From UBA6927 sp022447855 (GTDB lineage: Bacteria > Chloroflexota > Dehalococcoidia > Lucifugimonadales > UBA6927), in contig JAKUTX010000002.1 of the NCBI GenBank assembly GCA_022447855.1, forward strand, positions 1 to 64,000: DNA of 64,000 nt, read 5' to 3'. The translations under genes were made by a program, and so were the position numbers. Position 1 is the stretch's first letter; every line of letters starts with the position of its first letter. The notes beneath the pieces are model-generated. The model had not been told where the DNA came from. It saw nothing but the letters and a program-made list of their open reading frames with translations, and ran no database searches. This document shows positions 54,747 through 63,806 of this stretch, piece by piece.

Positions 54747-54758
54747 TATAAATGGATC

Positions 54759-56279
54759 CTAATGCAAAAAATGCCTCATGCCAGTAAAAACCATAGATAT
54801 ACCACAATCATTCGCAGCATCTATTACTTCAGCATCTCTAATAGACCCTCCGGGTTGTATGATACAGCTAATGCCACTTTTGCTGGCAACCTCAACATTG
54901 TCTGGAAATGGAAAAAACGCATCTGAGGACATTACACTACCAGAAGTTTTTGAGCCAGCGCTCTGAACAGCTAGCTTAACACTTATTACCCTGTTAGGTT
55001 GACCAGCTCCCATTCCAATCATTGTGTTTTCTTTTGCTAAAACAATAGCATTTGACTTAACATGCTTGCATGCCTTCCATGCAAATTCTAAATCCTCCAT
55101 TTGCTGATCCGTAGGAATTTTTTCTGTAACTACACGCCACTCAGTTTGAGTCTTTTCTGAAACATCTGGTGTTTGAACGAGAGCTCCACCACTAATTTGC
55201 CTAATATCAATAAGGCTTGCATGAGTGGTCAATTCTTGAATTTTAATGATTCTATTCCGCCGACGCTTCAAAATCTCAAGGGCTTCAGGGTCAAAATCCG
55301 GAGCCAGTACCATCTCAAAAAAGACTCCTCTCATAGCTTTAGCTGTGTCAATAGTTAAGGTTGAGTTAAATGCAACAATGCCCCCGAAAGCAGAAGTTTG
55401 GTCTCCGTCAAACGCATTTTGATAAGCATAGGGTTGCGAATCTGATACAGAAAGTCCGCAAGGATTTGTATGTTTTACAATTACCGACGCATGGGAGGGA
55501 AAATCAGAAACTATTTTCAATGCTGAGTCAGCATCTACAAAGTTATTATAAGACATTTCACTACCATGTAATTGTATAGAATTTATTAACCCTCCTGTTG
55601 TTGTAGTATCAGCGAATAATGTTGCTTTTTGATGAGGATTTTCCCCATATCTTAATTCTCTAACTTTCTCAAATCCTATGGCGATTTCTTCAGTCGAAAC
55701 ATCATTTTTATCTGCAAGATATCTCGAAATAGATGAATCATATTGAGATACGTGTTGAAATGCTTTTTTTGCTAAAAGTTTTCGTTCTTCAATTGTAATT
55801 TCTGTAAATGCTTTAAGTCTTTCAATAATCCATTTAAAATCTAAACTGTGAACTAAAGGCAAAACATCTGGAAAAGATTTTGCTGCCGCGCGCAAAAGGG
55901 TTGGGCCCCCAATATCTATATTTTCCAGTGCGTCTATTAAGTTAGAATTGTCTGATTTTATTGTTTCTACGAAAGGATATAAATTCACGACTACTATATC
56001 GATAGCTTCTATGCCTAGGCCGTCAATTTGTTTTAAATGGTTTTCACAATCTCTACGAGCTAAAATCCCACCATGAATTATAGGATGGAGAGTCTTAACC
56101 CTGCCATCAAGAATCTCAGGAAATTTTGTTATCTCAGAAACTTCTTTAACAGGGATTCCTGCATTGCGAATTGCGTTAGCGGTACCGCCAGTACTTATAA
56201 CTTCAATTCCTAATTCAGTTAATTCCTTAGCAAATTCTACTATTCCTGTTTTGTCATATGTGCTAACCAGCGCTCTCAT
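54759..56279 (-). CDS. purH: Bifunctional AICAR transformylase / IMP cyclohydrolase
   Basis: A 506-residue enzyme for the last two steps of IMP synthesis. The N-terminal cyclohydrolase (about 1-190) opens with RALVSTYDKTGIVEFA and has STGGTANAIRNAG; FPEILDGRVKTLHPIIHGGILARR is the family signature. The C-terminal transformylase has the RYGENPHQKA, VKHTNPCGL and AFGGIVAFN motifs and the terminal QPGGSIRD. AAGGA precedes the start. It follows purM by 18 bases in a purF-purM-purH unit. Confidence 0.96.
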   Translation of the reverse strand: MRALVSTYDKTGIVEFAKELTELGIEVISTGGTANAIRNAGIPVKEVSEITKFPEILDGRVKTLHPIIHGGILARRDCENHLKQIDGLGIEAIDIVVVNLYPFVETIKSDNSNLIDALENIDIGGPTLLRAAAKSFPDVLPLVHSLDFKWIIERLKAFTEITIEERKLLAKKAFQHVSQYDSSISRYLADKNDVSTEEIAIGFEKVRELRYGENPHQKATLFADTTTTGGLINSIQLHGSEMSYNNFVDADSALKIVSDFPSHASVIVKHTNPCGLSVSDSQPYAYQNAFDGDQTSAFGGIVAFNSTLTIDTAKAMRGVFFEMVLAPDFDPEALEILKRRRNRIIKIQELTTHASLIDIRQISGGALVQTPDVSEKTQTEWRVVTEKIPTDQQMEDLEFAWKACKHVKSNAIVLAKENTMIGMGAGQPNRVISVKLAVQSAGSKTSGSVMSSDAFFPFPDNVEVASKSGISCIIQPGGSIRDAEVIDAANDCGISMVFTGMRHFLH

Positions 56280-56297
56280 AATGTTCGTCCTTAATAT

Positions 56298-57326
56298 TTA
56301 AACATTCTCGATTATCACCTGCTTAGAATCTGGTTGATTTTGTTCAATAACTGAACCAATAATTTTCGAATCACTCAATTTTGACAAAATTTTAGGTGCA
56401 TTAGCAGGAGAAGAAACGATTACCATTCCAATGCCCATATTGAATACTCTGAACATTTCGTCTTGGGGAATATTACCTTTTAACTGCAGTGATCGGAATA
56501 TTTGTGGTATCTCCCAAGATGTATTGTCAATGACAGCAGCAACTCGAGAAGGAAGGACTCTAGGAATATTCTCTATAAGGCCTCCCCCTGTCACATGAGC
56601 CATCCCTTTAACCAAATGCCGGACGGCCGAAACGGTTTTGAAGTATGGAGTATGAGGAAGCATGAGAGCTTCACCATAAGTAGATCCAAGTATGGAGTCA
56701 TATTCACAAAGCATATGGGAACCATTATCGGTATCAAAAATTTTTCTTGCTAGAGAGTAGCCGTTTGTATGAAGTCCATTCGAAGGAATCCCAATTAAAA
56801 TGTCGTCGGGAACAATATTCTTCCCGTCAATTAAAGCCTTTTCCTCAACAGCTCCAAGAACAAATCCAGCCATGTCAAAATCTGACCCCGAATACATTCC
56901 GGGCATTTGGGCTGTCTCTCCTCCTATTAGAGCACAAGAATTATATTCACAGGCTCGTGCTATACCCTTTATCAACGCAAGTAAAACTTCTTCCTGAAGA
57001 ACGCCAACCGCTATATAATCCAAAAAAAAGAGAGGGTCAGCACCTGAAACTAAAATATCATTGACGCATGCATTAACTAGATCCTCACCGATCGTATCAT
57101 AGTTCTCAAGAAGAATAGCTAATCGCAATTTTGTACCAACTCCGTCTGTACTCGAAATCAGAATTGGAGATTTATAATTTGCTAATTTGTATGCGGCGCC
57201 AAAGCCCCCTACTCCTGATAAAATATTCTCTCCGTGAGTTGGGTTCACAATCGCGGCAAGTTGTTCTTTAAAAGACTGAGCGGCCTCTAAATCTACCCCT
57301 GAAGCTTTGTAAGACAATTCTTCCAT
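56298..57326 (-). CDS. purM: Phosphoribosylformylglycinamidine cyclo-ligase
   Basis: A 342-residue AIR synthase, the fifth step of purine synthesis. Seen: SYKASGVDLEAA at the start, GVGGFGAAYKL, STDGVGTKLRLA, ACVNDILVSGADPLFFLDY, and ALIGGETAQMPGMY, all canonical for PurM. The C-domain has GLHTNGYSLARK and AHVTGGGLIENIPR. Sits between purF (18 bases) and purH. Confidence 0.97.
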   Translation of the reverse strand: MEELSYKASGVDLEAAQSFKEQLAAIVNPTHGENILSGVGGFGAAYKLANYKSPILISSTDGVGTKLRLAILLENYDTIGEDLVNACVNDILVSGADPLFFLDYIAVGVLQEEVLLALIKGIARACEYNSCALIGGETAQMPGMYSGSDFDMAGFVLGAVEEKALIDGKNIVPDDILIGIPSNGLHTNGYSLARKIFDTDNGSHMLCEYDSILGSTYGEALMLPHTPYFKTVSAVRHLVKGMAHVTGGGLIENIPRVLPSRVAAVIDNTSWEIPQIFRSLQLKGNIPQDEMFRVFNMGIGMVIVSSPANAPKILSKLSDSKIIGSVIEQNQPDSKQVIIENV

Positions 57327-57343
57327 TAATAATAATTACCTAA

Positions 57344-58768
57344 CTAAATTTCCATGGCCAATTTGTTCATTTCGATTTGAACAGGAATTGGATAATCTCC
57401 AGTGAAGCACGCCATGCAATAACTTTTTTTGTCACCCTTTACTGCCCTTAGCAATCCAGGAATGCTCAAATATCCCAAAGAATCCGATCCAATGATAGAG
57501 TTGACTTCTTCTGGGGTCTTGTCGGCAGCTATTAATTCATCCCGAGTAGCCATATCAACACCATAATGGCATGGCCATTGAATAGGAGGAGCACAAATAC
57601 GTAAATGAACCTCGGTCGCTCCTGCATCCTTTAAAAGCCTTACAACTGGAGGAGTGGTGGTTCCTCGAACAATACTATCATCAACGACCACTAACCTTTT
57701 ACCTCGTACTAGAGAAGACATGGGATTTAATTTTCTGCGAACACCAAGTTCTCTTTCTCTCTGATCAGGTAGAATAAAAGTCCGCCCGACGTAACGATTT
57801 TTGACGAGTGCATCTCCATAGGGTATTCCCGATTGCTGAGCATAACCTGTTGCGGCGGGAGACGCAGAGTCTGGAACACCCACCACCATATCTGCATCTA
57901 CAGGATGTTCTTTAGCAAGTTCAACACCCATAGATACACGTGCTTCATGCACTAATTTGTCTTCAATTATGCTATCAGGCCGAGCAAAGTAGATATGTTC
58001 AAATACGCACAATGCGGGCTTCTCCATCGACACATGCTGATATATTGTCTCAATCCCTGTAGCCCCTAATTGCACAGCTTCTCCAGGCTTGACATCTCGA
58101 ACTAGCTTAGCACCAACATGATCTAGCGCACAGCTTTCAGAAGCAACAACCCATCCGTCTTTAAGTCTTCCTATACATAAAGGACGAACGCCTCTAGGAT
58201 CTCTGACCGCAATCAACGCTGATGGTGTCATCAGTGCTAGAGAATATGCTCCTTGCAATCTTTGCATACAGTATTTTAATCGCTCTGCAAGAGTTGCTCC
58301 AGGTGCTGTCGTTATAAAATGTGCTATTACTTCGGAATCATTACTTGAGGTAAATTTAACTCCCTTTTGAATTAATTCTTGTTTTAATTCTCTAGCATTA
58401 ACCAAATTTCCATTATGTGCCAATGCAATTTCGTTTCCATCATTAGATGAGAGAATGGGTTGAGCATTATCAATTCTATTGGATCCTGTTGTCGAATATC
58501 GGGTGTGTGCAATTGCAATATTTCCTTGCATTACTTCCAAGTCAATATCTTTAAAAGATTGATTAATTAGCCCCATGCCTGTTTGGACTTGAATGGAATC
58601 TCCATTAGAAGAAGCTACTCCTGCGCTTTCCTGTCCTCTATGCTGAAGTGCATAAAGGGCAAAAGCTGCCACGTTTGCAGCATCTAAATCTTCAGTGTAA
58701 GTTCCCACAACACCACATTCTTCGTGCCATTGGCGTGAAAAATTCATTATTTTGTTGCTATTCAGCAC
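57344..58768 (-). CDS. purF: Amidophosphoribosyltransferase
   Basis: A 474-residue first enzyme of purine synthesis. After a 17-residue leader the glutaminase nucleophile Cys18 lies in EECGVVG; in homologues the leader is cleaved to expose this cysteine. FALYALQHRGQESAG, IAIAHTRYSTTG and SNDSEVI follow. The phosphoribosyltransferase half has the PRPP loop VVVDDSIVRGTT. The GTG start has AGGAG five bases upstream. First gene of purF-purM-purH; purN and purD are not in the window. Confidence 0.96.
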   Translation of the reverse strand: MLNSNKIMNFSRQWHEECGVVGTYTEDLDAANVAAFALYALQHRGQESAGVASSNGDSIQVQTGMGLINQSFKDIDLEVMQGNIAIAHTRYSTTGSNRIDNAQPILSSNDGNEIALAHNGNLVNARELKQELIQKGVKFTSSNDSEVIAHFITTAPGATLAERLKYCMQRLQGAYSLALMTPSALIAVRDPRGVRPLCIGRLKDGWVVASESCALDHVGAKLVRDVKPGEAVQLGATGIETIYQHVSMEKPALCVFEHIYFARPDSIIEDKLVHEARVSMGVELAKEHPVDADMVVGVPDSASPAATGYAQQSGIPYGDALVKNRYVGRTFILPDQRERELGVRRKLNPMSSLVRGKRLVVVDDSIVRGTTTPPVVRLLKDAGATEVHLRICAPPIQWPCHYGVDMATRDELIAADKTPEEVNSIIGSDSLGYLSIPGLLRAVKGDKKSYCMACFTGDYPIPVQIEMNKLAMEI

Positions 58769-58876
58769 ATAATCTCCTAAATCACAAAGTGAACCAAGGC
58801 ATGTATGGAAAACTATGAAAACTTATTATAGAGAGCGGGTGCAATCGGGTCAAATTTCTGGAGTGAATAAGGAGGG

Positions 58877-59476
58877 TCATTTGAAATTTTTTGAACTGGA
58901 AATGAACTCATTAACTTGTTTAGGAACTAATGAATGAATACTTTCCCCGGCCAAAATTTTTCTTCTAATATCAGTACTACTTATATCTAACATTTCTGAT
59001 TTCAAGTAAATAATTTTTCCTGATAGATCTGTTATTTGGGAGAGTTCTTCTAAAAATATTGGAGAAATTTCACTATTGCGGTCAGCTAGTATGATTTTAG
59101 TTAATTCTAAAATTCTTTTTGGGTTTTTCCAAAGATGAAAACTTTTCATAGCATCAGTACCCAAAATTAAGAAAAACTGATCATTTTTTGTGTTCCGGTT
59201 CGTTAATTCTTCAAGCGTGTCCAATGTATATGTTGGCCCGCATCTGCTCAACTCAATATCACTGGACAAAAATTTAGGATTACCAGCTATTGATATGTCA
59301 ATCATATGTTTTCTTATATTCGAATCAGTAATCTTTATGCCTGACTTCATCCAGGGATCTCCAGCTGGTATAAATACAATCTGGTCTAAATTCTCTTGAA
59401 TCAAGACTTCATTTGCTAAATGTATGTGACCGTTATGAATGGGGTCAAAAGTTCCTCCAAAAACACCTATTTTCAT
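58877..59476 (-). CDS. nadD: Nicotinate-nucleotide adenylyltransferase
   Basis: A 199-residue nucleotidyltransferase for NAD synthesis. The N-terminal GVFGGTFDPIHNGH motif holds the catalytic histidines, and DISSTDIRRKI is the C-terminal ISSTxxR motif. The ATG at 59476 overlaps the obg stop as ATGA, which fixes the start; the ORF is open fifteen bases further. The obg-nadD order is common in bacteria. Confidence 0.93.
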   Translation of the reverse strand: MKIGVFGGTFDPIHNGHIHLANEVLIQENLDQIVFIPAGDPWMKSGIKITDSNIRKHMIDISIAGNPKFLSSDIELSRCGPTYTLDTLEELTNRNTKNDQFFLILGTDAMKSFHLWKNPKRILELTKIILADRNSEISPIFLEELSQITDLSGKIIYLKSEMLDISSTDIRRKILAGESIHSLVPKQVNEFISSSKNFK

Positions 59477-60753
59477 GATTCCCATTCCCATTCATTTAAA
59501 CCAATTTTAACGGTATCCCCAGCTGTTATACCTTTATCTATGAGGGCATTTATTATTCCTAATCGTTCAAGTAAGGCATTGTATTGAATTTGGGCTTCCC
59601 AGTCCCCGTTATTTAATACTATACGCTCAGCCCTTTCACTCTTTACAACAAATTGAGAGCCTGAGATTTTGATAGAAAAATTCTTTTTTTCTGAGTTAAT
59701 TACCTGAGGTCGTATGATTGGAGTTTCTTCGAATTTCAGTGTTGGCTTCTTCTCGTTTTCACTGCTTAATAAATTAAGAGCTGTATTTTTCAAGTCTTCA
59801 ATTCCTTCTAGTGTTGCAACAGATATAAACATCGGTGAAATAGAAACATTTTGGTTCTGAAAACTTTTTTTAATCTGGTCAATATTCTTTATAGCGTCCT
59901 TTTTATCCATCTTGTTTAAAACTATAATTTGAGGTTTCAATGATAATTCAGGATTAAACAGCCGAATTTCTTGTTGTATCAATGTATAAGTCTCGAATGG
60001 GTTTTCAGCAGACGCGTCAATTAAATGAATAAGGATTTTAGTGCGTTCTATGTGCTTCAAAAAATCATGGCCGAGACCTTGGCCCTCGTGGGCTCCTTCT
60101 ATTAGGCCGGGGATATCAACCATAACAATACGGTGACTTTTAATATCTACCACTCCCAAAACAGGTTCTAGGGTTGTAAATGGGTAATCAGCTACCTTTG
60201 GCTTGGCTCTAGATATAGAAGCTAAGAGACTAGACTTTCCTGCGTTAGGAGCCCCAATAATACCTACATCGGCAAGTAGCTTCAGTTCTAACCTAATCTC
60301 AAAGGACTCTCCTCTTTCTCCTGCTTCTGCTAGTTTAGGAAATCGATTTGTACTTGTTGCGAAATGGGCGTTACCACGACCGCCTTTACCGCCCGTAGCA
60401 ACAACCTTAGGTTGGTTGGGTTCTGTTATTTCAAGCAAAAGGTTTTCCGCAGATTTTAACTTATTATTAAAAACCAAGGTACCTAAAGGTACTTTAATAA
60501 AAAGATTCTTTCCCTTACGTCCATATTTTTGAGAACTTTGTCCGTCTACTCCACTATCTGCTTCAAAAGTTTTTTTATATTGAAAATCAATTAATGTTGA
60601 AATATTCTCATCACCTACAAAAAATATTGATCCTCCATCACCTCCATCACCTCCATCAGGACCGCCTTTTGGAATATATTTTTCACGTCTACCACTAACA
60701 CAACCATTACCACCATTACCACTACTTATGTTAATAACTTGTGAATCAATCAT
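59473..60753 (-). CDS. obg: Obg GTPase
   Basis: A 426-residue ribosome-associated GTPase. The glycine-rich Obg fold spans 1-158 (GNGGNGCVSGRREKYIPKGG, GGDGGDGGSIFFV). The G domain has P-loop GAPNAGKSS, switch II DIPGLIEGAHEGQGLG and NKMD. A C-terminal OCT domain (about 355-426) is present. It acts in late large-subunit assembly. GAG precedes the ATG at a suitable distance. Overlaps nadD by four bases and reads away from the origin region. Confidence 0.96.
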   Translation of the reverse strand: MIDSQVINISSGNGGNGCVSGRREKYIPKGGPDGGDGGDGGSIFFVGDENISTLIDFQYKKTFEADSGVDGQSSQKYGRKGKNLFIKVPLGTLVFNNKLKSAENLLLEITEPNQPKVVATGGKGGRGNAHFATSTNRFPKLAEAGERGESFEIRLELKLLADVGIIGAPNAGKSSLLASISRAKPKVADYPFTTLEPVLGVVDIKSHRIVMVDIPGLIEGAHEGQGLGHDFLKHIERTKILIHLIDASAENPFETYTLIQQEIRLFNPELSLKPQIIVLNKMDKKDAIKNIDQIKKSFQNQNVSISPMFISVATLEGIEDLKNTALNLLSSENEKKPTLKFEETPIIRPQVINSEKKNFSIKISGSQFVVKSERAERIVLNNGDWEAQIQYNALLERLGIINALIDKGITAGDTVKIGLNEWEWES

Positions 60754-61080
60754 TTATTTTCTCAACTTAATTTATCTTTTGGTAATAATAATACTGTGGG
60801 AAATGATATTTATTTTAGATGATATTTTCTTTGTGCCATTAATGTAGTGATGGATAGGCTAATAGAGTTGTTTCAATAATGTTACTTTTTTGTGGATAGA
60901 GGAATGATGTTATGTGGTCTTTTTTAGAGATTTGTTGATTAATTTTTTTCCCACATAGAACTAACATTAAAGATAACATTATTGTTAGTAATAGTAGCAA
61001 TAATGTCAGGATAGTATCATTTTTTCCACATATAAACCGCAAATAAACAACAGGCCGAGAGCTGTAGTAGACTTTTTCTT
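60754..61080. other. Probable replication origin (oriC) between obg and dnaA
   Basis: A 327-base gap with no convincing gene, very AT-rich. It holds several DnaA-box-like nonamers (consensus TTWTNCACA): TTTTCCACA at 61022-61030 (full match), TGTGGATAG 60891-60899 (complement one mismatch from TTATCCACA), TTTCCCACA at 60947-60955 and its complement TGTGGGAAA at 60795-60803. They occur in both orientations, spread over about 235 bases beside dnaA. This is the usual origin architecture; absence of experimental or skew data leaves it probable. Confidence 0.65.
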
Positions 61081-62427
61081 TTAACTAGCTGCTGCTAATT
61101 CTCTTATTTTGTAAACATCTCTTTGGATTTCATTATCTTTGGTGAGCAAAGAGGAAATTCTCTTACATGCACTTAATACAGTAGCATGATTTTTCCCACC
61201 AATCATTTTTCCAATGGAAGTAGCTTTGAGGGATGCATCCTCTCTCATTAAATACATTGCTATGTGTCGAGCTAGAGATGTGCGACGATCTCGCTGATCT
61301 CCCAGGATACTGTTTTTGTCAATTTGATAATATTCTGAGACAGCATTTAATATCGCTGATTCAGCTATTCTGGGTTTTATTTCTGAAATGCTAATAATGT
61401 TTTTGACAAGCTCCAAAGTGATTTCTGCCTTCATCAGATCGGAGTAAGCTAACAATCTACTAAGGCTGCCTTCTAGCTCACGGATGTTTTGGCTTATTCG
61501 TTCAGCAATAAATGCAATTATCTCCGAATCAATCACATGTCCGGCAGTTTCCGCTTTTTTCATTAGAATTGCCATACGGGTTTCAAAATCAGGAGGTTGA
61601 ATATCCACAACAAGCCCGCCCTGAAGTCGGGATCTAATCCTATCTTCAAGAAGAGAGAGCATTGATACTGGACGATCGCTGGCAACCACAATTTGGCGGT
61701 TCACCATATGTAATGCATTAAAGGTGTGAAAAAATCCTTCTTGCGTTCGTTCTTTGCCCATAAGGAATTGAATATCATCTAAAAGTAATGCGTCAGCTGA
61801 TCTGTAGAAATCTCTAAATGAATCTGTTTTATTTTCACGAATAGATTTAACATATTCGTTAGTAAATTGTTCTGCGGTTACATAAACCGGATTCAATCCC
61901 CTGGATATCAATTGATGTGCAATAGAGTGAAGCAGGTGTGTTTTGCCCAACCCAACTCCTGAATATATAACTAGCGGATTGTAAGCTAGCCCAGGATTTT
62001 CTGAGACTGCCTGAGAAGCAGCAAAAGCCAATTCATTTGATGTTCCTACAACAAATGAATTAGATGTGAAATTGGTGTTTAAGGAACGGGATAAATTATA
62101 AAGTTTTGTAGAGTTATCCTGTATAGGTATTGAGTCTTTAAAAGATGGTTCTGGAATTTCATCTATAGAGCTTTCTGACGATGTAAATTTAATAGTTATT
62201 GGTTGGCCTATTTGACTTTCTAAAGCATCGTTTAGAAGTTCATACATTCTGTCTTCAAGTTGTGCTTTTACAAAGGCGCTTGGAACGCTAACAGTAAACA
62301 CTTCATCACCGTCGAAGGCTATACCTTCAGTATTTTTCAGCCAAGTGTCGTAACTTGGCCTTGTGATTTGTAGTTGGATCTGACCTAATACTGCCTGCCA
62401 GATTTGGTTGGCTTTAGTTGCCACCAT
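61081..62427 (-). CDS. dnaA: Chromosomal replication initiator DnaA
   Basis: A 448-residue initiator. Domain I is at 1-75 (WQAVLGQIQLQITRPSYDTWL), domain II is a short linker, and domain III is the AAA+ module with Walker A YSGVGLGKTH, Walker B ALLLDDIQFL and the arginine-finger region LEDRIRSRLQGG. Domain IV carries RRTSLARHIAMYLMRE and the box-recognition motif GGKNHATVLSACKRI. The ATG at 62427 has GGAAGGG upstream; the longer frame to 62454 lacks this. Neighbours are obg on one side and a phosphatase gene on the other, not the more common rpmH/dnaN. Confidence 0.97.
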   Translation of the reverse strand: MVATKANQIWQAVLGQIQLQITRPSYDTWLKNTEGIAFDGDEVFTVSVPSAFVKAQLEDRMYELLNDALESQIGQPITIKFTSSESSIDEIPEPSFKDSIPIQDNSTKLYNLSRSLNTNFTSNSFVVGTSNELAFAASQAVSENPGLAYNPLVIYSGVGLGKTHLLHSIAHQLISRGLNPVYVTAEQFTNEYVKSIRENKTDSFRDFYRSADALLLDDIQFLMGKERTQEGFFHTFNALHMVNRQIVVASDRPVSMLSLLEDRIRSRLQGGLVVDIQPPDFETRMAILMKKAETAGHVIDSEIIAFIAERISQNIRELEGSLSRLLAYSDLMKAEITLELVKNIISISEIKPRIAESAILNAVSEYYQIDKNSILGDQRDRRTSLARHIAMYLMREDASLKATSIGKMIGGKNHATVLSACKRISSLLTKDNEIQRDVYKIRELAAAS

Positions 62428-62597
62428 ATAACCCTTCCCCTTTAATGAATGCACAAAATATAGTTGTTTTTATCTATCTGTGTAAGCACATCGACATAAT
62501 AAAAAACACTTGGACTTTTTAGTAGAATTCCGTAAGCTAAAAACAAGATTGAGGAAAATTTCTACTATTCATTCCGTTACGATGTGAGGTTATAACA

Positions 62598-62624
62598 TTG
62601 ACGAGATCTGTTCAATGCTAAAAT
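62598..62624 (+). promoter_or_regulatory. Candidate promoter of the phosphatase gene
   Basis: TTGACG (62598-62603) and an extended -10 TGC-TAAAAT (62619-62624) with a rather short 15-base spacer. The downstream inverted repeat overlaps the -10. Confidence 0.4.
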
Positions 62625-62651
62625 CGAAAAATATAGGCCTATTTTTCGATT
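62622..62651. repeat. Perfect 12-bp inverted repeat upstream of the phosphatase gene
   Basis: Arms AATCGAAAAATA (62622-62633) and TATTTTTCGATT (62640-62651) around TAGGCC; the central bases are themselves partly symmetric. It overlaps the putative -10 and ends 32 bases before the start codon. No T-run follows, so an operator or mRNA hairpin is likelier than a terminator. Confidence 0.55.
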
Positions 62652-62683
62652 ATTTTCAAGTTTTTTAGGGAGGAAAAATTTTT

Positions 62684-63496
62684 ATGATTAAAATCCCCAG
62701 TGGAAAATCAGGAGAAACAGCCTTAGTGATTGCCCAGAAGATTGCAAAAGAGGCAGGGAGTCTAATTTTAAATAAATTTTATGGTGCCAAGGAGATTTCA
62801 GTTAAGGGAATTAATGATGTTGTTACGGATGCAGATAAGGCTTCTGAAAAGTTGATGAGATCATTAATTTTTGCAGAATATCCGGAAATGGGATTTTTGG
62901 GTGAAGAATCAGGTGGAGCACAAATAAATGATGGCTTTGTTTGGATAGTAGATCCTATTGACGGAACAAGAAATTATGCTAGGGGAATTCCATTTTTTTC
63001 TTTAGTAATTGGCCTGTCCTTTCAGGGAAATGTTTTGCTTGGCGTAACATATGATCCCATAAGAGAAGAAATGTTTTATGCACAAGAAGGCAAAGGATCA
63101 TATCTAAATTCTGAAAGGATACAAGTATCAAACAAAGAAAAGCTTTCGGAATGCCTTTTAGGTTTTGATTTAAGTTATACGGGTGTTGCGGGAGGACAAA
63201 CCTTAGATGTTGTTTCTAATGCTTGGGGAAAAGTTGCTGCAGCAAGACTAATGGGTTCATCTGCATTAGGACTAGCCTATGTTGCTTCTGGAAGATACGA
63301 TATTTACATTCATCCTCAATTATCTCCATGGGACCAGATAGCGGGAATATTGTTAATTCAAGAAGCAGGTGGTCAGATAACAGATAGATACGGGAAACCC
63401 ATCACGCTTGATAGTACTGGAGTTTTATCTGCAAACAAAACAATCCACAGAAAATTCTATAATGAATCTAGAAATTTACAGTTGATGAAGGACTAA
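62684..63496 (+). CDS. Inositol-monophosphatase-family phosphatase
   Basis: A 270-residue lithium-sensitive-type phosphatase. Metal ligands: GEESGG (about 68-73), WIVDPIDGTRNYA (87-99) and SPWDQIAGILLIQEAGG near the C-terminus. NDVVTDADKASE is the typical first motif. The family hydrolyses inositol-1-phosphate, fructose-1,6-bisphosphate or 3'-phosphoadenosine 5'-phosphate (CysQ); a CysQ role is possible because an APS kinase is encoded at 15 kb, but that is inference. GGGAGG precedes the ATG. Confidence 0.9.
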   Translation: MIKIPSGKSGETALVIAQKIAKEAGSLILNKFYGAKEISVKGINDVVTDADKASEKLMRSLIFAEYPEMGFLGEESGGAQINDGFVWIVDPIDGTRNYARGIPFFSLVIGLSFQGNVLLGVTYDPIREEMFYAQEGKGSYLNSERIQVSNKEKLSECLLGFDLSYTGVAGGQTLDVVSNAWGKVAAARLMGSSALGLAYVASGRYDIYIHPQLSPWDQIAGILLIQEAGGQITDRYGKPITLDSTGVLSANKTIHRKFYNESRNLQLMKD

Positions 63497-63520
63497 TCAG
63501 ACAAAAGTTAAAAGGTTTTG

Positions 63521-63724
63521 TTATTGTCTCATTCTAGAGTTTCGAATTCTTCTTCTGGCTCTTCGAATGCTTCGCTGTCGTTCTAGGCGTCGACGTTCTC
63601 CCTTAGATAAAAAGGATCGGCGGTTTCTAAGTTCCCGCATAATGCCCGAGCGTTGCATCTGGCTTTGAAATCTTTTTAGAAGCCCTTCGGAATCTTCACC
63701 ATCTCTTATAGTGACATACGCCAA
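63521..63724 (-). CDS. rpsU: 30S ribosomal protein bS21
   Basis: A 67-residue, very basic small-subunit protein. AYVTIRDGEDSEGLLKRF then QMQRSGIMRELRNRRSF is the family pattern, followed by an Arg-rich tail (KGERRRLERQRSIRRARRRI). The start is a TTG at 63724: AGGAGG lies six bases upstream and the conserved protein begins there. The frame is open 15 codons further but those residues do not resemble bS21. It takes part in initiation and 30S assembly. Confidence 0.92.
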   Translation of the reverse strand: MAYVTIRDGEDSEGLLKRFQSQMQRSGIMRELRNRRSFLSKGERRRLERQRSIRRARRRIRNSRMRQ

Positions 63725-63806
63725 ACCGTTCCTCCTAATTTTTTGTTTGAAAACTAAATCGATTAGCACGTCAAATATGCATGCGAGCGCAAATTATATC
63801 ATAAAA

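Noticed and set aside
56747..57064. 105-codon plus-strand frame within purM
   Set aside because: Antisense to a canonical PurM with all motifs intact; no ribosome binding site.
60839..61042. Minus-strand frame of 67 codons with a Leu-rich hydrophobic stretch between obg and dnaA
   Set aside because: It has no ribosome binding site, its hydrophobicity comes from AT-rich repeats such as AATAATGTT, and it spans the DnaA-box-bearing gap, which is better read as oriC.
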